The notes beneath the pieces were generated by a model, which saw nothing but the letters and a program-made list of their open reading frames with translations, did no database searches and was not told where the DNA came from. A program made the translations under genes and the position numbers. DNA of 64,000 nt from Diplolepis rosae (taxonomy: Eukaryota > Arthropoda > Insecta > Hymenoptera > Diplolepididae), in the NCBI GenBank assembly GCA_030998225.1, contig JAPYXD010000701.1, forward strand, positions 11,206,501 to 11,270,500, in the 5' to 3' direction. Shown piece after piece: positions 11,006-23,640 of the stretch (within the stretch, counting starts at the first letter, position 1; every line of letters begins with the position of its first letter).

Positions 11006-12621
11006 GAATCAGTGCCTCAGCCACATAAATTTTTTTTTTAATGTCTTCATCTAATCCTTCTAGAATAATTTTCGACATTTAAAATGTAGTCCAAGTCATA
11101 TATTTTAATATTATTAACAAATATTTTGAATTGAATTTGATTTTGAGATTACACGGAGAAAAATGGATATTGACCCATAATATCTAGATATTGAGGCACA
11201 ATGTCAGTAGCATTCAACTATGTGACAAAAATTTAGATATTCTACTTCAATGCCTGCAGATATTGAAAAAGAGATATTAACCACCAGTATCTCAGATATT
11301 GAACTTGATTATCTCAGAAATTAAGAATGAATATTCGAGATACTAAACTTCTGAATATCCTCGTTAGTAAACTTGAATGCCTGAGGTACTAGAGTTGACT
11401 ATCTCAGATATTTAACATCAATATCAGGTATACTGGAAATGTAAGTTATAGATGTTACATCAGCTCAATATCTAAGATACTCAAAAAATTATTTTAAAGG
11501 TTATAAAATAACTACATATTCAGTTTTTAGAAAAAAGTCAAATTATATTTTATTATGTTCTTTTCTGTAAAAGTAATGTAGATGTTTGGACCAAATTTTC
11601 ATTATCTGGCATGTCTAAAATTAATTTAATGTTCTTGTTAGAAACTTAAACTTAACACTAAGGTTAGATTTCATTTTCGGCTATAAACCACATATAGAGA
11701 AAATATATAACTTACATGTTTTACTTACTGCATCTCAAGTTAATGACCCGATCACTTTTATTCCATTAGAAACAATTATTAGAATTTAAGTAAACTTTAA
11801 TAAACGTTTAAAATTTATCTTTCCGGAACGCTGCAAGCATGTCAATCTTAGATTCACTTAGATTTCGATGAGAGCGAAAAAGTGATCACATAACCTTTAA
11901 TACGCGCGCACTTCATGCTTCAATATCTAAACTATTGAATCTGAATATCAAATGTTACTTCTCGGCAAAATCTTATATATTGAAAAAAAAAATTTTAATA
12001 TTGCGTGTCAATATCTAGATATTATGGATGAATATTTCCTATTTGAATATCTACCTTTCAATATCCATTTTTCTCCGTGTACACTGTGAAACCAAGTATG
12101 AACTTTTTAAGAACCTTTCAATGGAGTTCACGACAGCCCATTCATTTATTAAAAATGAAAGTGTCAAACACGCAGTTGAAATAAATGAAAAAATTTAACA
12201 CTTTATTCCAACCTCTAAAATGACAGATTCAAAGTCTAATCTACAAATTTGATTTAGTTACTATCGTTTTCATTGCTTACTCTTCTTGCTTTAATTATCG
12301 CGCGATGCCTCCGGACTCGTCCAGTGCTCTTTATTTTGGGCATTTTAATTAGCACGCACAGAAATTAAACACATACACTATCAAACATAATCATTAATAT
12401 CTTTGGCATAATTTAAAGAACCCGGGTTTAAGATTGGAGGCGATCTAAAAACACAAGCACAGCCAAAGTAGGTGGCGCTGTAACCGCAACAACTACTGAA
12501 CAAGGATCAAGGTTGGCTTTATGCCACATCCAAGACATTCGCCATGTTGTAGCCAAATAATAATTTTCCAAGTTGGGGCCAAACTTGTAATAGGGCAAAA
12601 ATTTTGCAATTTCCACACGGG
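11006..12621. repeat. Inverted duplicate of 29583-33450 (without the 2.25-kb insert)
   Basis: The sequence from GTGCCTCAGCCACATAAAT (11012) to TTTCCACACGG (12620) reappears in reverse at 29583-33450, including the segments flanking the MITE (for example CGCGCGATGCCTCCGGACTC near 12300 and its complement near 29900). The two copies are two insertions of the same larger element in opposite orientation rather than a genomic segmental duplication, because their outer flanks differ. Confidence 0.75.
11150..12081. mobile_element. CACGGAGAAAAATGGATATTGA element, copy A (uninterrupted)
   Basis: A 932-bp non-autonomous element bounded by TACACGGAG... and ...CTCCGTGTA. The TIRs are about 22 bp plus looser similarity further in. 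It is packed with permutations of ATCTAGATATTGA, so much of it can self-pair. It serves as the empty-site reference for the insertion in copy B. Confidence 0.75.
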
Positions 12622-13740
12622 GGATATTAAATGTTCAAGTCTAGATTTAGGGACCTAATATCTCAATCAGTGAAAAAACAAAAGTTTCATATAATATTCA
12701 AAATCTTTTTAAAAAATTCTGCCTTTCAAGTCTAAATCAGTCAAAAAATAGAGTTAGTAGTAACTTTCCATAATTCAATCAGTCAATATTGACAGTTTTG
12801 TAATAATGAGGAATTGCTTATTGACATTGATTGATTGAATTATGAAAAGTAAGTTAAAAAACTCAAAATTTTATTTTCAAATTTAACATCATCGAATTGA
12901 AGTTTAAAATTATATTTCGAAAGTTAGGAACTCTCTATTTTCAAATGTCTGAAATTAGGAGCACATTATTTTGAAGATTTTACAACTTGAAAAAATGAAA
13001 GCCTTTAAATGAAAGCCTTTAAATGAAATTCATTCGAAATCATTACTTGCTTTTTTAAATTACAAGTTTCAGGACTTGTGTTTTTAAATTATAAGGTTTG
13101 AAAGTCCAATCTCTTCAATTTTTAAATGCACAGAATCTAAAAGTCTAAAAATGTTAGAGGCTTTAGAATTAGTCAATTTTTATTTATGAAAGCTCAATTC
13201 TCAAGCTTTTGAGCCTATATTTATATATATTTGAAAATTATTAATTTGTACTCCTTCGCAAGAGTTTTCTCTTAATTTAATTAATTTCAATAATAATAAA
13301 ACAATTTTAAGCCTCGAAAGATCGTTATTTCATGTAACGAATATTCAGCAAAATCTGTTGCACATTTATTTAGAACAGTAAATTTAGAGAAATTTTCATT
13401 TACTATCAATTATAATTTGTCAACTCCAGAAAATATTTTACAAAGTTTTAAATTGATTCTTTTTGTGATTTTGCTTCCTTTCGATTCTACGAAAAAAAAA
13501 TCGCTTTAAATGATTTATACTTTTTCGTATTGAAGAAATGTTTGTCAGAATATAAAACACTTTTCATTGTATCAAATACGTAATATTGTCGAATAATATC
13601 TGCTTTTTGTGAGAAATGTTTCTTGGAACCAAATCAAAGAACATTAAAAAAAAAAATTTCAAAATCCAAATCTTTTTTTCAATTGTAATTTTTTTTGATA
13701 ATTAAAACAAATAACAGTGTCCTGTTAAAAGAGGATCTCT
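12622..13740. other. AT-rich, one hairpin, otherwise nothing
   Basis: Besides the hairpin at 12769-12847 there is a short direct duplication (GAAAGCCTTTAAAT, about 12998 and 13012). Confidence 0.5.
12769..12847. repeat. Hairpin CATAATTCAATCAGTCAAT
   Basis: CATAATTCAATCAGTCAATA (12769) and ATTGATTGATTGAATTATG (ending about 12845) form a near-perfect 19-bp stem around a 40-base loop. Confidence 0.7.
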
Positions 13741-13741
13741 G

Positions 13742-14160
13742 CACTCAGAAAATAATTTTAATTTGTTGAACAAAATTATTTTCTTGACAGAATTTGGTTT
13801 TCAAAAAATATTTTGGTAGGATTAACTATATTTTTCTTCACCTGACAAAATTCCTCTGCTCAACTGAACCAAACCTTATAATTAAACAGTTTTGCTAACT
13901 TTACAAAATATTTCGTTGATCTTACCTAATTTTTTGCTTTCACTTTCCAAATAAATTTATTTTAATTCGATCAACAATATTATTTAACAACATTAAACAA
14001 ATATGTGGAAGGATCAAAAAAAATATTCAGTAGAATCAATTATACACTTTTTACCCAAAAATTGTGTTGGACCAAATAAACATTTTTCATCCCTATAAAA
14101 AAACTCTGGACTTAAATTAACCAAAATTTAGTTGATTGATCTAAATTTTTTTTTGAGTGT
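13742..14160. mobile_element. MITE, ~419 bp, terminus CACTCAGAAAATAATTTTAA
   Basis: The left end CACTCAGAAAATAATTTTAA and the right end TTTTTTTTTGAGTGT are inverted. The interior is AT-rich with many TTGATC/AACAAA words and no open frame. Confidence 0.55.
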
Positions 14161-14640
14161 GGGAAATAAGAGCCCTAGAAAAACTTCCCATCAGAGTTTC
14201 AGACGTACTGCTCGGAGGCAGAAACGAAAACGACGCGAATTTCGAGGATCACCAGAAGCTAACGAGGAGTTTGTTCGAGTTCCCGGACAAAATAACACAG
14301 GGGAGTAAGATCATCGCAAATAACATGTTTCAACGTCTTCTCCACACGGTATAGCTGTAATATCTATTCTATACATCTATATATCGACAGATAAGGATGA
14401 CGCTCGTCTCGAATAAATATGTAACTCCAGAGAGAGATGAAAGGACCTAGATTCTTGCTAATGTGTAAATTGAGTTGTGATATTGGATATGTGAAAAAGA
14501 AAGAGAGGAAGGGAAAGTAGTGGATCTTGAAGGCGGAGGATGAAAGAAGATTGGGGGCTGTAAGGTGGAGGTAGAAGTTAAGCGGCCGCGCGCCTATGTG
14601 GTCCGGTTCGCGGTTACCCCAAGATTATATTCCAAGTATT
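14161..14640. other. Unique GC-richer block
   Basis: Follows a MITE. It contains a 65-codon plus-strand frame (14157-14354) that begins inside the MITE end, so that start is suspect, and then a GA-rich stretch (AAAGAGAGGAAGGGAAAG). No domain recognised. Confidence 0.3.
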
Positions 14641-16290
14641 GCCATTATATGGAGTTTCCTAGGAAGGCAATTTTCGAAATATTTAAAATACATGCCATTA
14701 CGTGGCTAAGCCGACTCTTATTAAAATAGACTCGCGAGACGAGGCGTATAACTATAATACTCCACTAATCGAGACTGCAGACCGAGCCTAAAACCATTCC
14801 AACAACTTCTCTTAACTTTATAACAAAATATTTTCTAAGAATTGTATATACAATCAACAATAATTAGAATTAATAAAAGCAACGTTTCTAGCTCTATTTT
14901 TAAGATTAAACGTGGAAAAATGAAGGAACAAGTATTTCATAGAATGTTCTACTTTTTAAACATTTTACAAATTCATTATGATAAAGGGAATTATATCTAG
15001 AATAAACGAGCTTTCCAGCGGAAAGTTATGTTTGCTGAGAATGCATAATAAATTTTTATCTTTTTAAAGAAAGAAATATAGTTTGAACAGGTGTAAGTTA
15101 GAGTAAAATAATGTTAGGGCAATGTTTACTTCTGTCATGTGCTAGTTTCATAATCGTGCATAATGATACGTTGACACTGAGGTCAACAAACAGAATGAGG
15201 AAAAATAAGACTTCAATCTCTGAATTACCTTCAAGAAGAGGTGAAAAGCTATTTCCTGTATCCGCGTAAAGGTTACACGGTCGTTTACCGGACAGTTTTT
15301 CTTCGCTGATGTCACTTGGATCGATTAATGTGAAAAACTCTCACGGTGTCTCGATTCTTATCGATCTCCACATGCGGGAGGGAAAAAAGTAAGAAAATCA
15401 TGAAATGGAAGGTAAATTAGATAGAAAATAACCAGAAATTAATGGAAAAAAATATGCAACAGGACTTTGAACAGAAAATAATAGTGAAGAAAGAAAAACG
15501 AAATAAGAAAAGTACTGGAAAATTTTAAGTAACTTTTGAGGCGAATGAAACTATATATATATTTTTTTTTACCTTGAAAAAATTTAATTTTGTTCATATC
15601 AAGTGTGAAATTATTAATAATAACTAATAATTGATTGGAGGATATTTAGCAACCGCAAATATTATTGAAATTAGTACCTACAGAAGTTGTTTTTTATTCA
15701 ATAGCCATAAAGAAGTTAGAAGAAGCCGATTTTTCTCGAAATACCTGAAATCCAACATGTATAACAGGTACCGAATTTTTAATACTTTTTGAATGTTTAT
15801 TATCAAATAACATAACACCAAATAAAGAAATAACCATTTCAAAATATTGTTAATGTAAACAGAGGCACATAAAAAAATATGTTAAATAAAACATAATAAA
15901 ATTCAAGGTTCACGTGCAAAACTAAAGGAGATTTTCAAGGTGTGAAAAAATCAAGATGTCTACGTTTTTAAGGTTTTCCAGGTCGCTGGATACCCTTGTA
16001 TACATTATTAAGAAATTTTAAGCTATTAGAATACAAGTTTCAAAATAGCTAAACATTTACTTTTCAATTCGCTCTGATAATTAATCTTTTAAAGTTTTCT
16101 GTTTGGAATATAGAAGAAAATACTTTTATATTAATTAGGAATCTCTAAATTATGTATTTAACTAACTTTTTTAAAAACTAGTTTTAATTTAAAGATACAT
16201 GTAAATGTATGTCCGATTTATGGATATTCGAATCTCAAAAGATTTACCCTAAAATAAAGCTATATTAAAGAAATGTTGGAAAATAAAATA
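14641..16290. other. AT-rich with a small unique patch
   Basis: A GC-richer patch at 15240-15380 (TATCCGCGTAAAGGTTACAC; GGTGTCTCGATTCTTATCGA) is the only distinctive piece. No gene. Confidence 0.45.
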
Positions 16291-16294
16291 ACAC

Positions 16295-16500
16295 AAACAA
16301 AATTGGTAATCATTCCTAGCCGACTAGAAATTTTTCGCAGCCAAAGTACTAAAAATTCAAAAAATGATATGGTTATAGTATACTATAGGTTATAGTAAAG
16401 TTCGATACAATCTACAGTAAATTATTTTCCCTCAATTGAAACATAGTTTAGCAAAAAATGTAAACTTGAGTTTCTCAGTCTATTTTTGAAATCGGTGCCG
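16295..16500. repeat. Dispersed repeat R, copy 2
   Basis: Same word order as copy 1 (GGTAATCATTCCTAGCCGAC..GTTATAGTAAAGTTCGATAC..CCTCAATTGAAACATAGTTT), with a deletion in the middle. Confidence 0.6.
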
Positions 16501-16504
16501 ATTT

Positions 16505-17640
16505 TGTACTAATTTATGAAGGAAGAAGGTAGGGGTGAATGATAGATAGAAAAAGTAAAAAGCGAAAAATAGATAAAAGACTGAGCAGAGCTTTCGCCCC
16601 CGAAAAAAGAGAATTCAAGTCGGAGCAGAAGTTCGAATTTTAATATATCAAACTTTTCAATTTGGGGTGGGCACCGCTGCGAACATACATACTCGAAACG
16701 ATCTCCTGATATATCGCTTACGTGCCGTGCTACGTTAGCTTGATCAACGTAGAATCGATACGATATAACGTCCTGCACGGATCGAGCGATCTCACCAAAT
16801 GTCCGCCTTCCCCGCCTTTTCTCTACCCGCCACCGGGACAGGTGAATCGCGCGACTCGTTCGTAGAGGTTATGTTGAAGGAACACATGATATATTTATAT
16901 ATACACATATATATACATATGTATATACATGTATATATGTGCTCTCAAGTATACTCGCAGGTAGTGGATGTTATACGTGAAAACACAATCAAGGCCGGAC
17001 GCGGCAAAAACACTAATTTAAACGGAACGAAAGAAACATATAGTCACATCCGGTGTATCAGGATGAATGGCCCTTGGTTACTAAAATTCACGATTTACTG
17101 TTTCGCGTCTTTTTTCTGCACCCTCCATCGTCAGTTCAAACCATGAACTCATCTACGTTCAACCCTTCGTCCATGTCCAACACGAGAGCCTACATGGGGG
17201 CGAAACGAAGCGATCCGAGTAAACCTGTTATTGCCAAAAAAAAGATAATACGAGAGAAGATTAAATTTTTTTCAACGCACGTCCAAATGCTGAGCCCCTC
17301 TTCCAGATCGATCTACATCCTTTTTCGCGACGGGGGAAATAAATGTTGGAAAATTGAATGTCGCAGACAGAAGAAAATTGAGAAGATATAAGAGCACTAT
17401 ATATATTTGTTAAATTGCAGATTGTGTTAATCTGTAAGATTAGAGAGATAAGAGGTACGCAATCAAATTAGCTTACGACGAATCGCGGTTTTAGCCGCAC
17501 CCGGAGAATGAGAACAACGATGGGTTAACGTAATGGAATTCTACGGAATGATATAACGATATACTCCGTTACTATTATATGCATGCAGTGCCAGTTGCGT
17601 CATGAACTTTAGGAGGTCGAAATATTCACGATCGACGCAC
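16505..17640. other. Largest unique, GC-richer block in the presumed bab intron
   Basis: About 1.1 kb free of the window's repeat families, apart from a TA simple repeat. Overlapping open frames (16509-16778 minus, 16799-17146 and 17053-17391 plus) have no recognisable domain and no supporting splice logic. Its distinct composition and lack of repeats make it a candidate conserved regulatory region. Confidence 0.3.
16885..16945. repeat. TA/CATATG-rich simple repeat
   Basis: ATATATTTATATATACACAT ATATATACATATGTATATAC ATG: alternating purine-pyrimidine DNA inside an otherwise unique block. Confidence 0.85.
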
Positions 17641-19807
17641 ATCTTTTTACTTTTTACAAAGTTTCTCAAAATGTATCTCATGAATGAAAAAATACCATGT
17701 AAGGCTATTTTACGTCAGTGACTAATACAATTAAATTTGATCATATAAATAGTTTTGACAAAAGATTATTTGTAGATAAAAATACTATCTATATAAAAAA
17801 TTCTTTCTGAATATTGAGATTTAACATATCACAATACCACACTTGATAATTTAAAACGAAAAATAAGTATTTTTGAATCATTTAATAAAATAATACGTGC
17901 GTTTGTCCTGATTTAATGAATCATACTTGCTTTAAATACTTGATATTATCATGACTTGAAATAAAGTTGAAATAAAATTGTATTTAATCAAATTCACAAA
18001 GAAAACAAACGAATAGTGAGCATTTTACTACTGTTTCGTCATTATATGACCATATTTTAGTGATTTGATTAAGTTTCAAACAGCGGTGAATTTGCGGCTG
18101 ACCAATTATGTTCCGTGGTTTGCGAGCTTATTGGTTAACCAGACTTAACTTTCATTTAAACTTAAGGATAATCCAAACGCACCGCCAACATTGAAGAGGG
18201 AATACAAATAAAAACTTAAAGTAGAGATTTAATTATTCAGAGATATCATCAATGATGAAGAGTGTATTTGGGCTTTTGAATAATTTTTTTTTTATATAAA
18301 TGAAATATTTCCTTAACCTGTTTTACATGTTAAATGATAGTAAATATTTACCAATTTTATCTCTAATATTACAAAACCTGGGCATATCTATTTCAAGAAG
18401 TTCTAAAACTCCGCAGGAAATCAGCATTATCATCTATTCTCTGGCACCCGGAAATCTACATCAGGTGGAATTAACGAATAATCTTTTTTGATCAGTGCAC
18501 TGATAAGTGTGAAGTATTTACGTTTCTTCATACAATTTAATCAAATGAATCATAGGTATATTTCTATCTTTAACATTGAGTTAGTAATAAATTGAAAATG
18601 TCGAAATCAATGCAGGAATTCCTTTTTATGTGTTGCTATCATCAGAGTAACGATTTAAAGTTACTTAGATCAGGGTCTGATAGTAGAGAAACTGATAGGA
18701 AAGAATCTGAACTAATTAAGAGGATTAGAGTATGAAAATCAATAGAATATCGATTTAATAAAATATATCACTTGGGAAATATTAATCAGTCTTATTACTC
18801 AATTGCAAAACATTTGAACTGTAATGATGACACATTGATATTTATCAAAATTCTCAAAATTGATATACAATTTAAATATATTATTCGTTACTTTCACGAG
18901 TGAAAAAAAGCCTGCAAGAGATTTTTTAATGATGCGTACAGACGCATAAGTAAACATAACGTGACAACAGCGAGAAATGGAGGTCACCATGTATTTGCAC
19001 CAAGAAAAATTTCGTTGATTTAACAAAAAAAAATTCGAGTGGATTCGTTTATAAATCATAACTTTTATTGCATTAAATCGCATTTCACTTTATTTAGGAG
19101 CAAGATTTACTCAATCATATATGTATAAAATTAATTATATTTAATTAACAAAAAAGGTATAATAAAATTAATTTTATTCCTATAAATAAGTTAAATATTT
19201 GCATGCTATTTTTACCTTTTAAATAATTTTGTGCAACTGCAAAATTTTCCTAAAAAATTTAATCAATTCTTTTTTACTTTACTCCTGGAAGTATTGTACG
19301 TTTATAAAAAGCTCGGATTAAAAATAATCTGATAAATAATTGTCATAAAGTTCGTCATATTAGAATGAAGTTGAAGGTGGAATACCGTATCCGGAAAAAC
19401 AGAAGGTCGTTAGTATGCTAATGAAAGAAACTTGTTTATAATCGGTTGCCCTAGGAGGGTCAATGTACACCAAATTATACATTCTTAGGATCAACGCCCA
19501 CATTTTCACGTGCAGGTGGAATTGTCAAACGAGGAAATTTATTTTTATATAAATCCTTAGTAAATATTCTGATGGAAATTTTTGATTAAGCCACAAATTT
19601 CTAAGTTCATTTATACCTGAGATGAACGTTTTTGAGGCTAGAAGAATTGAACCCTTGATACACAAATATTTCCAATTTTTTATCTTCAAAAAAACTATTT
19701 GATAGCATTTAAAATCTATCTGCACTTCAAGTTCTACATGTACAGATAAACGGAAGTTTTTTTCAAGGGCATGTGATACTTGAAGGAAGTAACAAGTTCA
19801 TGTGGAC
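17641..19807. other. AT-rich, nothing recognised
   Basis: Small frames (18300-18491 plus, 18799-19083 minus, 19525-19725 minus) have no domain, and their codon content follows local AT composition. Confidence 0.5.
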
Positions 19808-20187
19808 ACAGTGAGAAAAAAGATTTAATTGAATCAAAGAAAATTATTTGTTTGTAAAACTTTCTTTGATTTATAGAAATAATTTATTTTTATTGAATAA
19901 AATTTTTTTGGTTCAAAGTATCTTCGAACGAAATAAAAATTTGTTCAAATCGAATAAATTTCTGCCATAAATCAAACAAATTATATCTTTGAACATACGT
20001 CAATGCATTAATTTCATTATTCTGAATAAAAATTCATTTGATTTAAACAAATATTTATTTGGCTTAAAGATATTTTGTTTCAATTATAAAAATGTTATTT
20101 AATTCAAACAAATCATTTCTATGAATCAAAGAAAGTCTTTTAAACAAATAATTTTCTTTGATTCAATCAAATCTTGTTTCTCAGTGT
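19808..20187. mobile_element. MITE, ~380 bp, long TIR CACAGTGAGAAAAAAGATTT
   Basis: The left arm CACAGTGAGAAAAAAGATTT AATTGAATCAAAGAAAATTA TTTG and the right arm (reverse complement, ending CTCAGTGTACG) match closely over about 100 bp. The start of another member lies at the window end (63925). Confidence 0.8.
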
Positions 20188-20589
20188 ACGTCCAAAATAA
20201 TCAAAATCTTCATATGAAAAAGTTGGGAATACATGAAAACTTTCGTAGACTAACACGTCCCAACTAATTTCTTTTAGTACATACTAAAAAAATCTGTTAG
20301 TTCAGCTAAGCTAGCATGGTTAGAATAACCAATTTGTTACACATGAATTAACGACACGATCTTAGTTAAACCATTCAAATTTTGAGTAGCTTTTACTAAA
20401 AGTAATTAATTGAAACGTATTAGTTTAAATTACCCTGACAATTTCTTTCCGATCAAACTAAAAGCCCTCCACCTACGTTCGTTTTTATCTTCTCTGCCAC
20501 TTGACAAATTTTACGTATTTTTGAAAAACACAAGTCGAAACCTAAAATCAATAAAATTCACTAATTTTCTAAATATTACATGCCTTCAA

Positions 20590-20760
20590 GACTATGGGCC
20601 AAGCAGATCACATGACAAAAACTATATTTTAATCCAACCATGTAAGATAACTTTTTTGTTCATAAAATATTTTCCTCAAAATTTGGTAAATGCATCAGAA
20701 GATAATAAGTAACATCGGCTAACTTCGTTTCAGTGAACATTCTGAGTTCTGCAACTACAT
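20590..20760. repeat. Dispersed repeat Q, copy 2
   Basis: CTATGGGCCAAGCAGATCAC ATGAC..CATGTAAGATAACTTTTTTGT..CTTCGTTTCAGTGAACATTC. Open frames on both strands here are chance. Confidence 0.55.
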
Positions 20761-21614
20761 TTCCATGGAGAATGAAATATCGTCTCGAAATTTTGGGAAA
20801 TGAATCTAAAATTACTGAGACAGGTCTGTTATGTCGTGAATATTCATAACGAAATAAACAAATTTTGATAAAATTAAGTAATTTTAGCAAATTTGGTGAG
20901 TATATTACTGACAGTGTTAGACCAGTGCAGCAGAACTCAAGACACTTAGTTGGTATTATTAATAAAATTAAGATAAAAATTCATTTTAATACACTATGCC
21001 TTCCTATTTCTTCCATATGCTGTTATCTATCATTTCCTAAATTTTTACCGATTTTTTATGATTAGAAATTATATATATATACAACATTCAATGTATTTTC
21101 GACACAAACATGTAGAAAGTGAACTAGGTTGTTCACATGAACTTTCCACTTTTCTCAAGTATCACATGCCCTTAAGATGTGCACGTCCCAAAAAAAGGTC
21201 CAGATTGTCATTACACTTGATATGAAAATTCGATCAAGTTCAAATCTTTTTTAAAAGTCTTAGGACATATTTTCATTTTGACGAATGCAAATATTGTTCT
21301 GACTTGATTTGATAAGAACAAGTGTTTTCAGGACTAAAGAATTTCATTCCACAAATAATCTTTACTTTGTCATAATCCTTTAAACGTTCAAAACTCGAGG
21401 TAGATTTGCGATCTTGTTCAAGAATTACACTAAACTAAAATCGTTCTAAAAGACCATAACTTTCCAGGATAACCAGAGATAAGCCACGAGCATTACTTAA
21501 TTAAATTTAAGAAACCACAAGAAAAAACCAGAATCTTGACATCAACTAATTCTCTGATCCTCGACAGCACGTGACGTTCTCTGGTTAACCACTGTATCAA
21601 ATAAATCCTTGGGG
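20761..21614. other. Start of the bab intron, nothing recognised
   Basis: AT-rich sequence immediately downstream (minus sense) of the donor. No second exon is visible. Confidence 0.5.
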
Positions 21615-21620
21615 ACTTAC
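21615..21620 (-). promoter_or_regulatory. 5' splice site of the bab-like exon
   Basis: On the minus strand AGG|GTAAGT follows the Arg codon of the EMIREEER motif. This is a near-consensus U2 donor in phase 0. It explains why the reading frame stops a few codons later, and it implies a first coding intron running toward position 1 and probably beyond. Confidence 0.8.
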
Positions 21621-22577
21621 CCTTTCCTCCTCACGAATCATCTCCGCGATGCCAGGTTTGATCTCGAGGTCGTCCCCGGCGCCAGTCTGATTACCGGCGC
21701 CTTGTTGATGTTGCTGCTGCTGTTGTTGTTGTTGTTGTTGCTGTGCTTGCTGTTGTGCCTGATGTTGTGCTTGCTGAGCTTGCTGAATTGAAAGCTGCTG
21801 AGCAGTATGAGAACCAAGATGATTTACAGACACGTGCGGCCCGGAAGTCACGTGGCCGAGCACGTGGTGACCGACGACAGAGTGCGAGCTCTGGTTGGAC
21901 GGTGGTGGCGGGGGAGGTGGCGGCAAGGATAAAGAAACCGGAAGCTCTTGTAGATTTATCTGAGGTGTAACAGAGATAGTAGGAGCATTAGGAGATCCAA
22001 GAGATCGTGGTGTTGAGGAGGAACCAAGCCCATGAGTATCACCTGAGGCAACACTTCCGGGTTCTTGATCCTCTGAATTATTTTGATCCGGACTGCTTCC
22101 GGATGGTGATCTCTCTCCAGAGCCTCTACGGCGTTTCTTCCGATGCAGCATCCCTAGAGCAGCCTCTTCCAAAGAGGGTCTTGAGATCAGTTCTTGCTCA
22201 TTGTTGACATCAGCAAGTCCTCTAATCTTCAAGCTTTCTGCGACCTTCAATAGGGGTCCGATTTGTTCCTGAGACACATTTATTTCCCCCTTGTACATAA
22301 ATTCAACCGCTGCTTTCAGTTCCGGCCACTTGATGTCCTTCATAATAACAATGGGATGTTGACAAGGATTATCAAAAAACAAGGCTTGAAAGTAGGGGCT
22401 GCATGCTGAAAGGACCATTTTATGGGCCTTGACTGAATGTCCATCGCAGGCAAGGGTCACATCCACAAAACTCTCACTCTGCAGCAGTTGATCAAAGACG
22501 TTTGTCAAATTTGTCTGATAATTGTTCCATCGCAGACAGAACTGCTGGGGAGACCCAGCTCCACTTTGTTGTGTCAT
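21621..22577 (-). CDS. bab (bab1/bab2-like): BTB-domain 5' coding exon of a bric-a-brac-type transcription factor
   Basis: This is the N-terminal 319 codons of a nuclear BTB transcription factor. Residues 12-125 form a BTB/POZ dimerisation domain of the insect ttk type: FCLRWNNYQTNL at 13-24, VDVTLACDG at 38-46, KAHKMVLSACSPYF at 50-63, FMYKGEINVSQEQIGPLL at 93-110. From memory of the family, the closest match is Bric-a-brac rather than tramtrack, lola or broad. A basic RKKRRR stretch (146-151) looks like a nuclear signal. It is followed by a Ser/Gly-rich linker, a polyproline run and a long polyglutamine tract (about 270-295). The end (DDLEIKPGIAEMIREEER) matches what precedes the pipsqueak DNA-binding domain in Bab proteins, so the DNA-binding half must lie in exons outside the window. 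Reading on past 21621 adds only seven codons before a stop, and a strong donor (GTAAGT, 21620-21615) sits exactly at codon phase 0. The start is the first ATG in frame before the BTB domain. Confidence 0.88.
21690..21790 (-). repeat. CAG/CAA trinucleotide repeat encoding the polyGln tract of bab
   Basis: On the plus strand the run reads as CTG/TTG triplets. On the coding strand it is mixed CAA and CAG, giving a polyglutamine tract interrupted by Ala and His. The mixed codons suggest selection for the amino acid rather than pure slippage, although length variation between individuals is likely. Confidence 0.8.
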
Positions 22578-23640
22578 TTTTGTGATTTTTTTCTATATTT
22601 ATCTACAGATTCCACTATCTCAGTTTCTCCCTAGGGTTAGTTTCTTCAACTTCCCCGGCTCTAAATCCTTCCGGCCTCTCGAACTGCGGATCCCACACAC
22701 ATGGGGTGAAATCCTGAAGAGTCCAAAACGGCTCACTCGAATGGCGTAGTCATCTGGAACACGCAATGTGATACAAAATGGGGTAAGTTTTATTTTTTAT
22801 CACCAAAAAAACTCAGAATGTCAAACTGGCAGACGCGGCTGCCATTTTACCGAACCGAAAACAGTCCGTCCTTTGCACAAAACTAGAAACACATCCTTGC
22901 AACTCAGAATCCCCTCATGCTCGACAAGTGCGGAAACTCAACTATTCCTAATCACAGGCTTTTATTCTATTACCTATTGTTTTAAAATTTCAATTATCTT
23001 CACCCCCATACACTATATCACCTTTTTAATACACTCTATCCTGCTTTTTAGGGAAACCTGGCCCTTGACCAGGAAGCACTCCCTACACGAAATAGACGTT
23101 GAGTAACGTCACGCGTGGTATTCCGAAACGAGAATCAAACAGATTCGCGGAGCGACGTACAGCAACGATGTGTACCGCGTGACGAGCGCGTCGCGACTGA
23201 GACCCCGCGCGCAGTTGATTATTATCCATGTATACGCGGGGCGATATCGTTCGGTGTTGGCGCGGGTGGTGGCGAGCGTGCACGAGTGATCCCCCACCCC
23301 CCTCACTCCCCACTGCCCCACCTGCCAAACGACCCCCACCCCATTACCCCTTTCAAGTGGCAACTACCTCACCCCACTATTTCTGATACCGCCACCAACG
23401 TCCCTTCTCCGCTACTCAGCACGCCACGACCCCCCTACGTGAGGCGCCCCTCTGCCCCATGAAAAGCTACGCGCGGTGCCCCACCATCCAAACTATTCTC
23501 TTCCCCCCCGCCTCAACCCCCTGAATACCCACAACCCTCGAGAACCATGCACCAAGCTCCGCCCCCCCTAAAGACCGCCCCCTACCGCCTCTTCAACTTC
23601 ACCAAGTAGATGCAAGCAGAAATCGGATCTGAGATCGTAC
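22578..23640 (-). promoter_or_regulatory. GC-rich 5' flank of bab: probable 5' UTR and promoter area
   Basis: Immediately upstream of the bab start the composition changes sharply. The block 23100-23620 is rich in CpG and C runs (plus strand), in contrast to the AT-rich surroundings, as expected of an unmethylated or promoter-proximal region. No protein-like frame is convincing here. The short open frames on both strands are composition artefacts. I cannot place the transcription start or say whether a non-coding first exon exists. No strong acceptor with a pyrimidine tract is visible just before the ATG, so the UTR is probably contiguous with the coding exon. Confidence 0.45.

Noticed and set aside
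21609..22634. Plus-strand frames over the bab exon (Leu-rich 21609-21791 and others)
   Set aside because: They are complements of the CAG/CAA tract and the BTB coding sequence.
23083..23462. Three overlapping frames of 81-115 codons in the GC-rich bab flank
   Set aside because: High GC removes stops in all frames; the translations are Pro/Arg/His-rich with no domain.
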